In this document: one piece after another, positions 17,675 through 25,844 of the stretch
Numbering within the stretch: position 1 is the first letter of the stretch
Layout: every line of letters begins with the position of its first letter
Source of the DNA: Muricomes intestini
Lineage (GTDB): Bacteria > Bacillota > Clostridia > Lachnospirales > Lachnospiraceae
Length of the DNA: 64,000 nucleotides
Assembly: GCF_004346165.1 (NCBI RefSeq)
Contig: NZ_SLZZ01000013.1
Location: 32,639-96,638 of the forward strand
Direction of reading: 5' to 3'
The notes under the pieces: generated by a model
Database searches by the model: none
The model's input: the letters and a program-made list of their open reading frames with translations, nothing else
Told to the model about the DNA's origin: nothing
Position numbers and translations under genes: made by a program

Positions 17675-19291
17675 TCAGCTATAAATCTTACGGTATTCGT
17701 TTGGGCGGAGCCCTGTATATATCCTGAAATTCTTAGTAAAATTTTTCAAATCATTGTATCCCACATTTTCGCAGACTACAGCCACGTTATCGTCAGTCTC
17801 TTTCAGTAACTCCTTGGCTCTCTCCATACGTACCTGAGTCAGATATTCACTGAATGTATAGCCTGCTTCCCTTTTAAATAACGTGCTCAGATAGGCTGCA
17901 TTAAACCCAACCTGGGCACCAACAATATCGAGAGATATGCTCTTCTGATAGTTTTCTCTTATGTATCTCTTTGCTTCCCTTATTGGTCTGTTTTCTTCAT
18001 TCATACAGGTAAAGACATACTCAGAGAATAATTTCATCACCTGTTCTTTTAGGAATTGCATAACTTCACTCAAGGAGCCTTGATTTTCCAAATTCCGGGT
18101 AAAGCGGTCATAATAGTCTTCATCCGGCTGCTCTGTCATATCATGGTTCTTAATTGTAAACAGAAAAAGTGTCATAACCTCTTTTGCCATTTGCAGAACC
18201 TCATACCCTGTCATCTCTTCACTTTCTGCCATTCTGTGATACAGCTCTGTTATAGAAGCTGACAGCTCACTTTCATTTAAGCTCTCAATCCCTCTCACAA
18301 ATTTTTTATTAAACTCCCTGAACATCCGGGTGTAGGGAATCCGACTATTTTTTGTACCCACGCCTTCTATTAAACGGTTTGTTCCTTTGAATAATCTCTG
18401 TTCTACAGCTCTTCGTGCAGAGTTGGAAGAGTGAAACATCCCTTCCAGTGCATTTGTTACTTCACCCAGCCCAATCGTAATAAATAAATTTCTAAGTATA
18501 TCTTTTTGCAATAGGAGACTGTCTAATAAATTTCTGACAGCATGTCTGACTTCTTTCGATTTTTCCTGCCTGTAATTTAAAAGAACATAGCAAAAATTGT
18601 CGCTCCATACATACCCGGTTTCCAGACATATCTTTCCTACAGTTTTAGTAATCAGTCTGTTCAGTTTATCATGAATATACTCTATTTCCTTCTTATCTGA
18701 CAGCTTCAGTCCATCTATTTTAACAATAATAATCTGATATCTGCCCTCCTGAAAGTTAAAATGGTATTTCTCATTTATTTCTGTTCTTTCCATTGGCCCT
18801 TGCTTTAATTGATTCTTTAACAAAATATTTTCCAGAAATCCGCATCTGATTTTTTCTTTGTTTTGTTTGATCACCAGGGATGTCTTGAAATTATCTTCAT
18901 CTTTTTGAATTCGCAAATAATAATTGTTGTGGATTTTTTCAAGTTCTTCATTCAATTCAATCTTTTTTACCGGTTTCAGCAGATAATTCTTCACTCCATA
19001 TCTGATAGCATTCTGTGCATATTCAAAATGCCGGTACCCGCTTATAATAATAAATTCCGTTTCAGGGCTGATCGTTTTTGTCCTCTTGATCAACTCAAGT
19101 CCGTCATAGCCGGGCATTCTTATATCAGTAATTACCAAGTCAGGCTTATCATGTTCAATTATATCCAGCGCTGCAATCCCATCATTTACACATGCAATTA
19201 CATCCATGTCCAGCTCTTCCCAATTCACCAGATTCTTGATTAACTGGCAAATCTTTTCCTCATCATCAGCAATCAAAACCTTCATTTTCAT
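17675..19291 (-). CDS. YesN-type AraC response regulator
   Basis: A cytosolic transcription factor of about 538 residues. The receiver domain has the acidic pocket DDEE, phosphoacceptor Asp at about residue 56 (LVITDIRMPG) and the Lys of LLKPVKK. A long middle region of about 250 residues follows, then an AraC-type DNA-binding domain at the C-terminus (SLDIVGAQVGFNAAYLSTLFKREAG and VGYNDLKNFTKNFRIYTGLRPNEY). The start is uncertain: GTG 19294, ATG 19291 or ATG 19285 all follow GGAG closely. First gene of the operon response regulator - kinase - pseudo-ATPase. It probably activates the epimerase/ABC operon through the CCCCTA repeats at 15087-15114. Confidence 0.9.
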   Translation of the reverse strand: MKMKVLIADDEEKICQLIKNLVNWEELDMDVIACVNDGIAALDIIEHDKPDLVITDIRMPGYDGLELIKRTKTISPETEFIIISGYRHFEYAQNAIRYGVKNYLLKPVKKIELNEELEKIHNNYYLRIQKDEDNFKTSLVIKQNKEKIRCGFLENILLKNQLKQGPMERTEINEKYHFNFQEGRYQIIIVKIDGLKLSDKKEIEYIHDKLNRLITKTVGKICLETGYVWSDNFCYVLLNYRQEKSKEVRHAVRNLLDSLLLQKDILRNLFITIGLGEVTNALEGMFHSSNSARRAVEQRLFKGTNRLIEGVGTKNSRIPYTRMFREFNKKFVRGIESLNESELSASITELYHRMAESEEMTGYEVLQMAKEVMTLFLFTIKNHDMTEQPDEDYYDRFTRNLENQGSLSEVMQFLKEQVMKLFSEYVFTCMNEENRPIREAKRYIRENYQKSISLDIVGAQVGFNAAYLSTLFKREAGYTFSEYLTQVRMERAKELLKETDDNVAVVCENVGYNDLKNFTKNFRIYTGLRPNEYRKIYS

Positions 19292-19338
19292 CACACTCCG
19301 TTTATATTCTTTTTGTTACCAAGCTATCTCTTGCATTT

Positions 19339-19367
19339 ATTATATTCATAATCATGAATATATTCAA
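19339..19367 (-). promoter_or_regulatory. Promoter of the signalling operon with an internal dyad
   Basis: On the minus strand TTGAAT (19362-19367) and TATAAT (19339-19344) are 17 bases apart. A perfect nine-base inverted repeat, TATATTCAT with ATGAATATA and a four-base spacer (19341-19362), fills the spacer between the two boxes. A protein bound there would block RNA polymerase, so this is probably a repressor site controlling the response regulator, kinase and pseudo-ATPase. Confidence 0.55.
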
Positions 19368-19423
19368 GTATATAAATATATACTGTGCTGACAGTATTGT
19401 GGCTCAATACAATTATAAAATGC

Positions 19424-19446
19424 AAAAACAGCCAAAAATCTTTGGC
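19424..19446 (-). terminator. Terminator of the eight-gene catabolic operon
   Basis: On the minus strand GCCAAA and TTTGGC pair around GATT and are followed by TGTTTTT. It begins 14 bases after the stop of the M24-fold gene and separates module D from module C. Confidence 0.8.
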
Positions 19447-19459
19447 CGTCTTACACATT

Positions 19460-20554
19460 TTACAATATCAGAATATCAGGTAGGAACACCTTACTCTTAT
19501 CATCACTGCCATATTGCCTTGTGGGCCAGTAACCTCCCAGTGACAGTACTTTCATTTCATCTCCTATATTCATAACTAACTCTGCCGATTTTGCCCCGCT
19601 AACTGTGACATACCATTCATATGCCTGTCCCGTGTTCATCGTTCTTTCCTGATCAAACATTACGGCTCCATCAGTAAGCATATATCCGATAGGTCCTCCG
19701 TGTAGGTGTTTCATCCATTCATCTGCATATCCTTTCTCCAGATATAATTTTTCCTGCAGATCAAAAATATCTGTAAAACGGACTCCCTTTTTGCTTGCAA
19801 CGATGATCTCTGCCTGGATTTCGCAAACGTCATCATATCTTTTACGCAGTTTTTCATCAGGCTCTCCTATGGAAACTATTCTTGCAAGGTTCGCATGTAA
19901 TCCCCATTTTCTTAAAGCCGGAGAGATCAGCAACGTTTTTTCAACCACTTTATCGCTCGGTGTACAATGCCGGTAGCACAAGATTCTTTCATCACTTCCG
20001 ATTAGCAATACGTCTATATCTATATCATATTGTGCACATTGTTGTACAAATATTCTTTTTACTTCATTTTCCGTCATCCCGGAATGGATTTTATCTGCTG
20101 TATATTTTAATATCTGATCACAAAGTTTTCCAAACTCCTCATATCTTGCCAACTCTGCTTTGGTCATCGGATATTCTAGGCTATATATTCCTTCCAGATC
20201 TACAACTGCCCCTTCTATGGGGATATCTGATACAATGCTTCCCCCTTCCAGTAGCTTGACAGCCTGTTCCTCTTTACTTATGGATTTCCAGTCTAACTCA
20301 CATGGTTCAAAACCTGCCCCCAGGAGCTGTTCCTGCATGGCTCTGTCAATGTCGGCACGCATGGCAACCGCCCATCTTTTTGTTCTGGTAATCACCAGAT
20401 AGATAAAGCCTGTTTCCGTATTAAGTACAACTCCACTCTCCTCTCCTCCGGTGAGCCAGGAGAAATTATCTCTTCTGCCAAGAACCATTCCGTCATACTT
20501 ATTTCTTTCGAGATAACCATATATTCTGTTCAGCTTCCTCTCAAAATCTTCCAT
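19460..20554 (-). CDS. M24-fold (creatinase/prolidase-like) protein lacking most metal ligands, paralogue 2
   Basis: A 364-residue homologue of the protein at 2725-3798. Shared stretches include DGxxLGRRDxxxW near residue 21, GSDxRIxxYRH (187-196) and HxxGGPxGY (283-291). Metal-ligand positions are again lost: the first Asp region reads LLISP (208-212), the second ANLAR (221-225), and the HxxGHG His is Gly. The first Glu region reads EWYVT, and only the last Glu (KSAEL, 322-326) remains. Two copies losing the same four ligands while keeping other residues suggests a selected, metal-independent function, not decay. It is the last gene of a tight catabolic operon with kinases, an aldolase and an isomerase, which points to a sugar-derived substrate. 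Activity unknown. Confidence 0.82.
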   Translation of the reverse strand: MEDFERKLNRIYGYLERNKYDGMVLGRRDNFSWLTGGEESGVVLNTETGFIYLVITRTKRWAVAMRADIDRAMQEQLLGAGFEPCELDWKSISKEEQAVKLLEGGSIVSDIPIEGAVVDLEGIYSLEYPMTKAELARYEEFGKLCDQILKYTADKIHSGMTENEVKRIFVQQCAQYDIDIDVLLIGSDERILCYRHCTPSDKVVEKTLLISPALRKWGLHANLARIVSIGEPDEKLRKRYDDVCEIQAEIIVASKKGVRFTDIFDLQEKLYLEKGYADEWMKHLHGGPIGYMLTDGAVMFDQERTMNTGQAYEWYVTVSGAKSAELVMNIGDEMKVLSLGGYWPTRQYGSDDKSKVFLPDILIL

Positions 20555-20575
20555 TACGTTTCCTCTTAGCCTCTT

Positions 20576-22114
20576 CTATTTTTTCAGTTTCCTGAGAACT
20601 TTATAGTCCTGTTTCACATGTTCATACAGATTTTTATATACATCGAAATATTCCATATATATTTCATGATTTTCCGGAATTGGCTCCATTGGTTCCACAT
20701 ACTCCGCCTTTTCCTTCGCAATACTGTAATCCTTAAGATATCCGGCTGCCACTGCCCCAAGCAATGCGTCCCCATATGGTGCCCCGACTCTGTTTTTTAC
20801 AAAAACAGTTGGCACATTCAAAACATCTGTAATGATCCTTCTCCACAGTCTGCTCTTTGCACCACCTTCATTCATAACCAGAGGGTAATTAATGCGCATT
20901 CCACTGTCTCTTAAAATCCTGAAAGAATCATACAGTGCATATGCAACGCCTTCCATCATTGCACGGACCAAATGTGCTTTCGTGTGGTACAAAGACAATC
21001 CAAATATAACTCCTCTGGCATCATTGTCCCATATCGGGGTCCGTTCTCCCATTAAATACGGAAGAACTACCAGACCTTCACTTCCCACGGGAATCTTTTC
21101 AGCTTCCATATTCAGATAATCATATGCATCAAAATCCGGAAGCAGCTTCTCCATGGCCATTTCCAGATCGCTGAAATTTTCTTTCAAATACCGCAGTGAT
21201 TGTCCCCCCGTTTGAGTTGTTGTCACCGTAATATAAGTATTGGTGCAGTCCGATGTGTACCTGAAATTAAACATATCTTCAAAAAAGTTTTCCCGTTTAT
21301 GTATAATCCCGATATTTCCGCAAGTTCCCAGATTCATCTGGACATCGCCTTCTTCTATAGCTCCGGCTCCGATCCATCCTGCGTTACAGTCCACTTGGCC
21401 TCCGGCTACCTCTATCCCTTCCACAAGCCCGGTTTCAAGTGCCGCCTGCCCACTCACCTCACCAATAATCTCTTCACAGCGGTAAAAATCCGGCATCAGG
21501 TCCATAGAAATACCAAGTTCATCCATCATCTTTTCATCAAATTTATTTTCTTTCAGATCATATGCCACCCCGTAGAATGTCCCCGCTGAAAGGTGGGCCG
21601 TATATTTTCCGGTCAATTTTAGTCTAATGTATCCGTCTATGGTTAATGCCTTATAAATTTTTTTATAATCCTCTGGTCTGTTTTCCTTTTCCCATAATAG
21701 ATTCACAAGAATCGGATGATCTTCAATTCTATTTCCTGTTAATGCAAAGATTTTTTGAACACCTACATGCTCAATCAACCATTTTTCCTGCTTATTCGCT
21801 CTTCTGTCCATTAGATTATAAGCATGGTGTACCGGGTTTTCGTCCCTGTCGACAAGCACTAGTGAGGGAAGCGCCGACGAGGTTCCTATTCCTCTGATTT
21901 CTTTTGGGTCCACCCCTGCTTTTTTTATACACTCTTTTATCATGCCGCAGGTAAGAGGCCAGTAATCTGTTGCTTTATGTTCCGAATAATTGTCCTGATT
22001 TGTCAAAATTTCATACTGACGGTAAGCGTAGGCGCAGACATCTGCATGTTCGTCTATAATGCACACCTTGCAGCCGCCTGTTCCATAATCCAATCCCATA
22101 AAATAGTTTCCCAT
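20576..22114 (-). CDS. FGGY-family carbohydrate kinase (xylulokinase-like)
   Basis: A 512-residue two-lobed sugar kinase that would transfer phosphate from ATP to a ketose or polyol in the cytosol. The N-terminal phosphate-1 motif is GLDYGTGGCK. The catalytic Asp lies in GGQVDCNAGW (about residue 240). The C-terminal adenosine region is MNEGGAKSRLWRRIITDVLN. GGAGG lies six bases before the start. It is the second kinase of the operon, and two kinases in one pathway suggest either two entering substrates or two successive phosphorylations. Sequence alone does not tell xylulose from ribulose, erythrulose or a branched sugar. Confidence 0.87.
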   Translation of the reverse strand: MGNYFMGLDYGTGGCKVCIIDEHADVCAYAYRQYEILTNQDNYSEHKATDYWPLTCGMIKECIKKAGVDPKEIRGIGTSSALPSLVLVDRDENPVHHAYNLMDRRANKQEKWLIEHVGVQKIFALTGNRIEDHPILVNLLWEKENRPEDYKKIYKALTIDGYIRLKLTGKYTAHLSAGTFYGVAYDLKENKFDEKMMDELGISMDLMPDFYRCEEIIGEVSGQAALETGLVEGIEVAGGQVDCNAGWIGAGAIEEGDVQMNLGTCGNIGIIHKRENFFEDMFNFRYTSDCTNTYITVTTTQTGGQSLRYLKENFSDLEMAMEKLLPDFDAYDYLNMEAEKIPVGSEGLVVLPYLMGERTPIWDNDARGVIFGLSLYHTKAHLVRAMMEGVAYALYDSFRILRDSGMRINYPLVMNEGGAKSRLWRRIITDVLNVPTVFVKNRVGAPYGDALLGAVAAGYLKDYSIAKEKAEYVEPMEPIPENHEIYMEYFDVYKNLYEHVKQDYKVLRKLKK

Positions 22115-22148
22115 ATATCCTCCAATTTAACCTCAGCATCATTTGGTT

Positions 22149-22859
22149 TCATTCTTCCTTTATTGTGTCCGGACTGATCACAGAATCCGGAGGTTCGCCA
22201 TGTATTAGTCTATTGACATTTTTCATCTGCTCTTCGTTCAAATATCTTGTATGGCCGAGGATTTTAGAAACAATATTGGCCCTGGCGAACATCTCTAAGG
22301 TTTCCATTTTATAGAATGCATCATATACATCCGTGGTACTTATTGTCAGAGCACCGTGATTTGCCAGTAAAATAGTTTCACTTTCCGGGTATTCCTTTAA
22401 GACCCTTGTCACCTCTCTTGGCACTTCAATCGTAGTCGGTGTTGTATACCTTGTGACCGAAATTCCTTTTAATGCAAACATCACCTCCGGCAAAGCCACT
22501 TTATCAAAAGAAACCTCAGACATAGCATATCCGGTTGTTATTGGGGGATGTGCATGAACCACTGCTTTTATATCCGGTCTTTGCCTGTATGCCGCCAAAT
22601 GCATTCTAATGTCCCTTGCTGGTTTCTGACCGCTAAGTACATTTCCTTCCATATCCACTGCCGTGATATTCTCTGCCTGCATCTTGCCTTTGCATATCCC
22701 GGAAGCTGTAATGAATATTTCATTCCTCCCAATACGAATGCTCATATTTCCGTCTGTCCCTACAAGCAGCCCTTTCTCATATAGCTCTTTTCCTACCTGT
22801 ACTATATCTTCTTTATATTGTTCCTGTGTCCGGGGCATCTCCCACCTCTTTTCCATCAT
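22149..22859 (-). CDS. Class II (zinc) aldolase of the FucA/RhaD/AraD family
   Basis: A 236-residue cytosolic enzyme that cleaves or epimerises a sugar phosphate, typically giving dihydroxyacetone phosphate and an aldehyde. Zinc ligands are visible: H102 and H104 (VVHAHPP) and H168 (LANHGA). The early GTDGNMSIR phosphate-site motif (34-42) is present. The usual catalytic Glu of FucA (SSE) is represented by Asp (ARD, about residue 83), a conservative change. The gene starts within two bases of the preceding kinase stop; a shorter start at 22838 is possible. It would end the pathway by splitting the phosphorylated sugar. Confidence 0.85.
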   Translation of the reverse strand: MMEKRWEMPRTQEQYKEDIVQVGKELYEKGLLVGTDGNMSIRIGRNEIFITASGICKGKMQAENITAVDMEGNVLSGQKPARDIRMHLAAYRQRPDIKAVVHAHPPITTGYAMSEVSFDKVALPEVMFALKGISVTRYTTPTTIEVPREVTRVLKEYPESETILLANHGALTISTTDVYDAFYKMETLEMFARANIVSKILGHTRYLNEEQMKNVNRLIHGEPPDSVISPDTIKEE

Positions 22860-22860
22860 C

Positions 22861-24360
22861 TTACAAAGAATGCATCGTCTGCTTTAATGTTTCATACAGA
22901 GATTGATAAAGAAAATACCGCTCCTTATAAAGAGACATTATTTCCTTTTGCGGATGATATATTTTATCTGTTTTTACAAGCTGTGACGCCTGCTTTACAT
23001 TCTCAAATCTTCCTGTCCCGACTCCTGCCAGCATTGCCGCTCCCAGACAGGCAGCTTCTCTGGTCTGAAGTGTTGATACGGGCATTCCCAGAATATTTGC
23101 TTTTAGCTGCAATCCATCTGCCGACTTTGCACCGCCGCCGACACATCTTAACTCTTGAATGGTTACATTTGCATCCTTTAATGTGTCAATATTTAATTTC
23201 ATTTCAAATGCCTGTGCCTCAAGGATTGCCTTCACAATATCGTACCGCGTTGTTGTCATGGTAAGACCTAGAAATGCCCCCTTCATGTCAAGATCACATG
23301 TCGGATTTCCACTTCCGTTAAGGTATGGCATCATCAGGACAGGGGATAACGATTTCGGCAGTTTTTCAAACAAGTAACTGTAAATATCAGTATGATCAGC
23401 ATTTGCAGTTACTTTGTCCTCATAACAAAACTCCTCCACAAACCACTTGAGCAACACCCCTCCTGTATGATTTAATGCAAACGTAAAATACATGTCAGGG
23501 TCTGTGTGAATATAACAGGGGTAAAAATTTTTATACATTGCCTGCTCTACACGAGGTTTCTGAAATATTGTAGAAATCACCTCTGCAGTACCGTGGGAAT
23601 CCAATGCCATATTTTCATGCACAATTCCGGCCCCTAATGCCGCACATGTCTGGTCATGTCCTCCTGCTGCAAGAACCGCCCCGGAGTGAATTCCCAGTTC
23701 TTTCGCCAGCCGTTTATCAATTGTCCCCACGATTTCCCCTGAAGGTACTGCCCGCCCCAATTTGTCCTGCTGTATATCCAGCCTGGAGAGTATCTCCCGG
23801 TCCCACATCTTTGTATGAATATTAAAAGCCATAGTCCGGCTTGCCATGGTGTAATCCAGTACTATTTCATCGCTCCCCAGTTTCCCCAAAATGAAATCTG
23901 CATATGTTACAAACTTAAAAGTCTGTTCATACAATTGGGGCAGGTTATTTTTCACCCATATTATTTTAATCAGAGAGTTCATTGGGTGGGGACGCATACC
24001 TGTCCTCCTGAACAAGTATTCTCCGCCCAGTGCTGTGTTGCAATATTCTGTTTCCTTTGTTCCGCGATAGTCCATCCCCAATTGTGCATATGCCAGTGCT
24101 TCTCTATTACTGTTAATTGGTATGACTGCATCCCCCTGTACCGATATGGAGATCCCTTTGATATACTCTCCGGTTTTTTCTGCAGCTTCACGTATTGCCT
24201 TTTTAGTGAGCAGCCACAGACCCTCGGCATTCTGCTGGGCGTATCCTGCCCTTGAATACATAATGTCATATTCCTGAAAACCATATCCTGCAGGGTTCCC
24301 GTCTTCATCAAACACCATTGCTTTTACACCGGTTGTCCCCAGATCTATCCCTAGTAACAT
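22861..24360 (-). CDS. FGGY-family carbohydrate kinase
   Basis: A 499-residue sugar kinase. It begins MLLGIDLGTTGVKAM (phosphate-binding loop). The catalytic Asp region reads AAGGHDQTCAALGAG (about residues 236-250), and the C-terminal nucleotide region is RCVGGGAKSADGLQLKANILG. It differs clearly from the second kinase of the operon (20576-22114), so the two are unlikely to be redundant. A GAGAGGTGG ribosome binding site precedes the start. It follows the isomerase-family gene by 25 bases and is adjacent to the aldolase, fitting the order isomerise, phosphorylate, cleave. GGHDQ is also seen in gluconate- and erythritol-type FGGY groups, so the substrate is open. Confidence 0.87.
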   Translation of the reverse strand: MLLGIDLGTTGVKAMVFDEDGNPAGYGFQEYDIMYSRAGYAQQNAEGLWLLTKKAIREAAEKTGEYIKGISISVQGDAVIPINSNREALAYAQLGMDYRGTKETEYCNTALGGEYLFRRTGMRPHPMNSLIKIIWVKNNLPQLYEQTFKFVTYADFILGKLGSDEIVLDYTMASRTMAFNIHTKMWDREILSRLDIQQDKLGRAVPSGEIVGTIDKRLAKELGIHSGAVLAAGGHDQTCAALGAGIVHENMALDSHGTAEVISTIFQKPRVEQAMYKNFYPCYIHTDPDMYFTFALNHTGGVLLKWFVEEFCYEDKVTANADHTDIYSYLFEKLPKSLSPVLMMPYLNGSGNPTCDLDMKGAFLGLTMTTTRYDIVKAILEAQAFEMKLNIDTLKDANVTIQELRCVGGGAKSADGLQLKANILGMPVSTLQTREAACLGAAMLAGVGTGRFENVKQASQLVKTDKIYHPQKEIMSLYKERYFLYQSLYETLKQTMHSL

Positions 24361-24385
24361 GTGCCACCTCTCAGCTGTTTTTCAT

Positions 24386-25807
24386 TTACTGAAAATAAAA
24401 ATTTCTTGTTTCCTTTTCCTGTTCTTCATCGTAAAAATCTGCACGTACTCCCGGAATATAAGTCAATGCCTCCAAGATTACCGGCAATACATCACCGTGA
24501 ATCCCTACCGCATGGTGCACATAGGGCCCTTTCACAATCATGGTTTCTACTTTGGGCCAGTTTGGAATTTCAACCCAGGCATACGTTCCAATTGTACTTG
24601 GTCCTTCAATTACCTTCGCCTTTCCCATTAACATTCCATATTCTCCATTATCCCCATCGAATCGGAGGATCGAAATTTCACCGGGTTTCAGTTCTGCGAC
24701 CACTGAACCCGGACAATGTTCCGGAAAGGCGAATGGTCTGTCTAATTTTGCTTTCTCTTTTGCCAGAGAGATCGGCCATGGACCGCAATGCTGTAATAAC
24801 TCTCCATTTTCATTTTCCGGATGCCGTACGGACCAGTCTGCGAAGAAACTGGGGGTTTCTCCCATTCCTGCTGCCTGAACCATAATAGCCGTAATTGCTC
24901 CATGAATATCTGTTTCACAGACAACCGGTATCCCTTCTTCTGTAAGTAAAGCATTTGCACAGCAGGGCATGATATGAAGTGCCTGCTGCAGTGCATCCCA
25001 GCATTGAATCGCCACAGCATTGCAATAGTTTTCTTCTGCGAAATATTTCATTGCAACCTTTAATGCCGCCACTCTCCGCACAGAATCTTCTGGAATACAT
25101 ACCTCCATATTAGCATGAATAAATTCAACCGTATCAGACACATCCTGATTATCAGATGCCTCCAGTTCTTTCACTCTATCTGTAAACTCAACCATTGTGA
25201 TCGGAAATATCTGGACTCCGAATTTTTCCAGAAGTTCACCTTCGTTCACCATCATGGTCCAAAAGTCCGCCGGTCTTGTATCAATCTGGAGGATCCGTGC
25301 TTTTCTGAATTCTTTGATTACATTTGCTGCAGCAACAAAGTTTTTCAGTCCTTTTTCAAAGCTTTCATCATCCACTCTGCAATTGGGCATATAAGTAAAC
25401 GGTACCTGCATTCTGCGCAATACTTTTCCTGTTGCAAAAAGTCCGCATTGTGTATCCCGCAGCCGGCTCCCATCTTCCTCCGGGGCCTCATCTCTCGGTC
25501 CCCACAGCAATACTGGCACATTTAATGCTCTTGCAACTTTTCCACAGCTATGTTCTGAACCGAAATTACAATGAGCGATAAAAAGTGCGTCTACTTTTGC
25601 TGCTTTAAATTTATCGATCACTGATTCTACATCTTCCGCACAGCGCAGTAAGCCTTCCTCATTGATGTCTTCAATATCAACAAATTCTATTTCCAGCGCC
25701 TTCATTTTTTCTGCGATCAATTTTTTGTATTTGAGCGCATCCTCTACACTAAAAATTCTTCTTCTCGTGGGTGCATACCCAATTAATACTTTGTTTTTCA
25801 TATACAT
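24386..25807 (-). CDS. L-fucose/L-arabinose isomerase family protein
   Basis: A 473-residue cytosolic protein of the fucose isomerase fold. The first 170 residues form a Rossmann-like lobe (KVLIGYAPTRR, then VDALFIAHCNFGSEHS). The middle lobe carries AIQCWDALQ and VVCETDIHGAITA, matching the Glu/Asp metal-binding zone of fucose isomerases. A C-terminal domain ends with GPYVHHAVGIHGD, where the His metal ligand lies. Members interconvert aldoses and ketoses with Mn2+, but some relatives have other roles, so substrate is uncertain. The second ATG, 25801, is a likely alternative start (AAAGGA about ten bases upstream). It stands between the DXR-like oxidoreductase and an FGGY kinase. Confidence 0.8.
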   Translation of the reverse strand: MYMKNKVLIGYAPTRRRIFSVEDALKYKKLIAEKMKALEIEFVDIEDINEEGLLRCAEDVESVIDKFKAAKVDALFIAHCNFGSEHSCGKVARALNVPVLLWGPRDEAPEEDGSRLRDTQCGLFATGKVLRRMQVPFTYMPNCRVDDESFEKGLKNFVAAANVIKEFRKARILQIDTRPADFWTMMVNEGELLEKFGVQIFPITMVEFTDRVKELEASDNQDVSDTVEFIHANMEVCIPEDSVRRVAALKVAMKYFAEENYCNAVAIQCWDALQQALHIMPCCANALLTEEGIPVVCETDIHGAITAIMVQAAGMGETPSFFADWSVRHPENENGELLQHCGPWPISLAKEKAKLDRPFAFPEHCPGSVVAELKPGEISILRFDGDNGEYGMLMGKAKVIEGPSTIGTYAWVEIPNWPKVETMIVKGPYVHHAVGIHGDVLPVILEALTYIPGVRADFYDEEQEKETRNFYFQ

Positions 25808-25844
25808 TTTCCTTTCCTGGCCGCTGCCAAATACATTTTTATTT

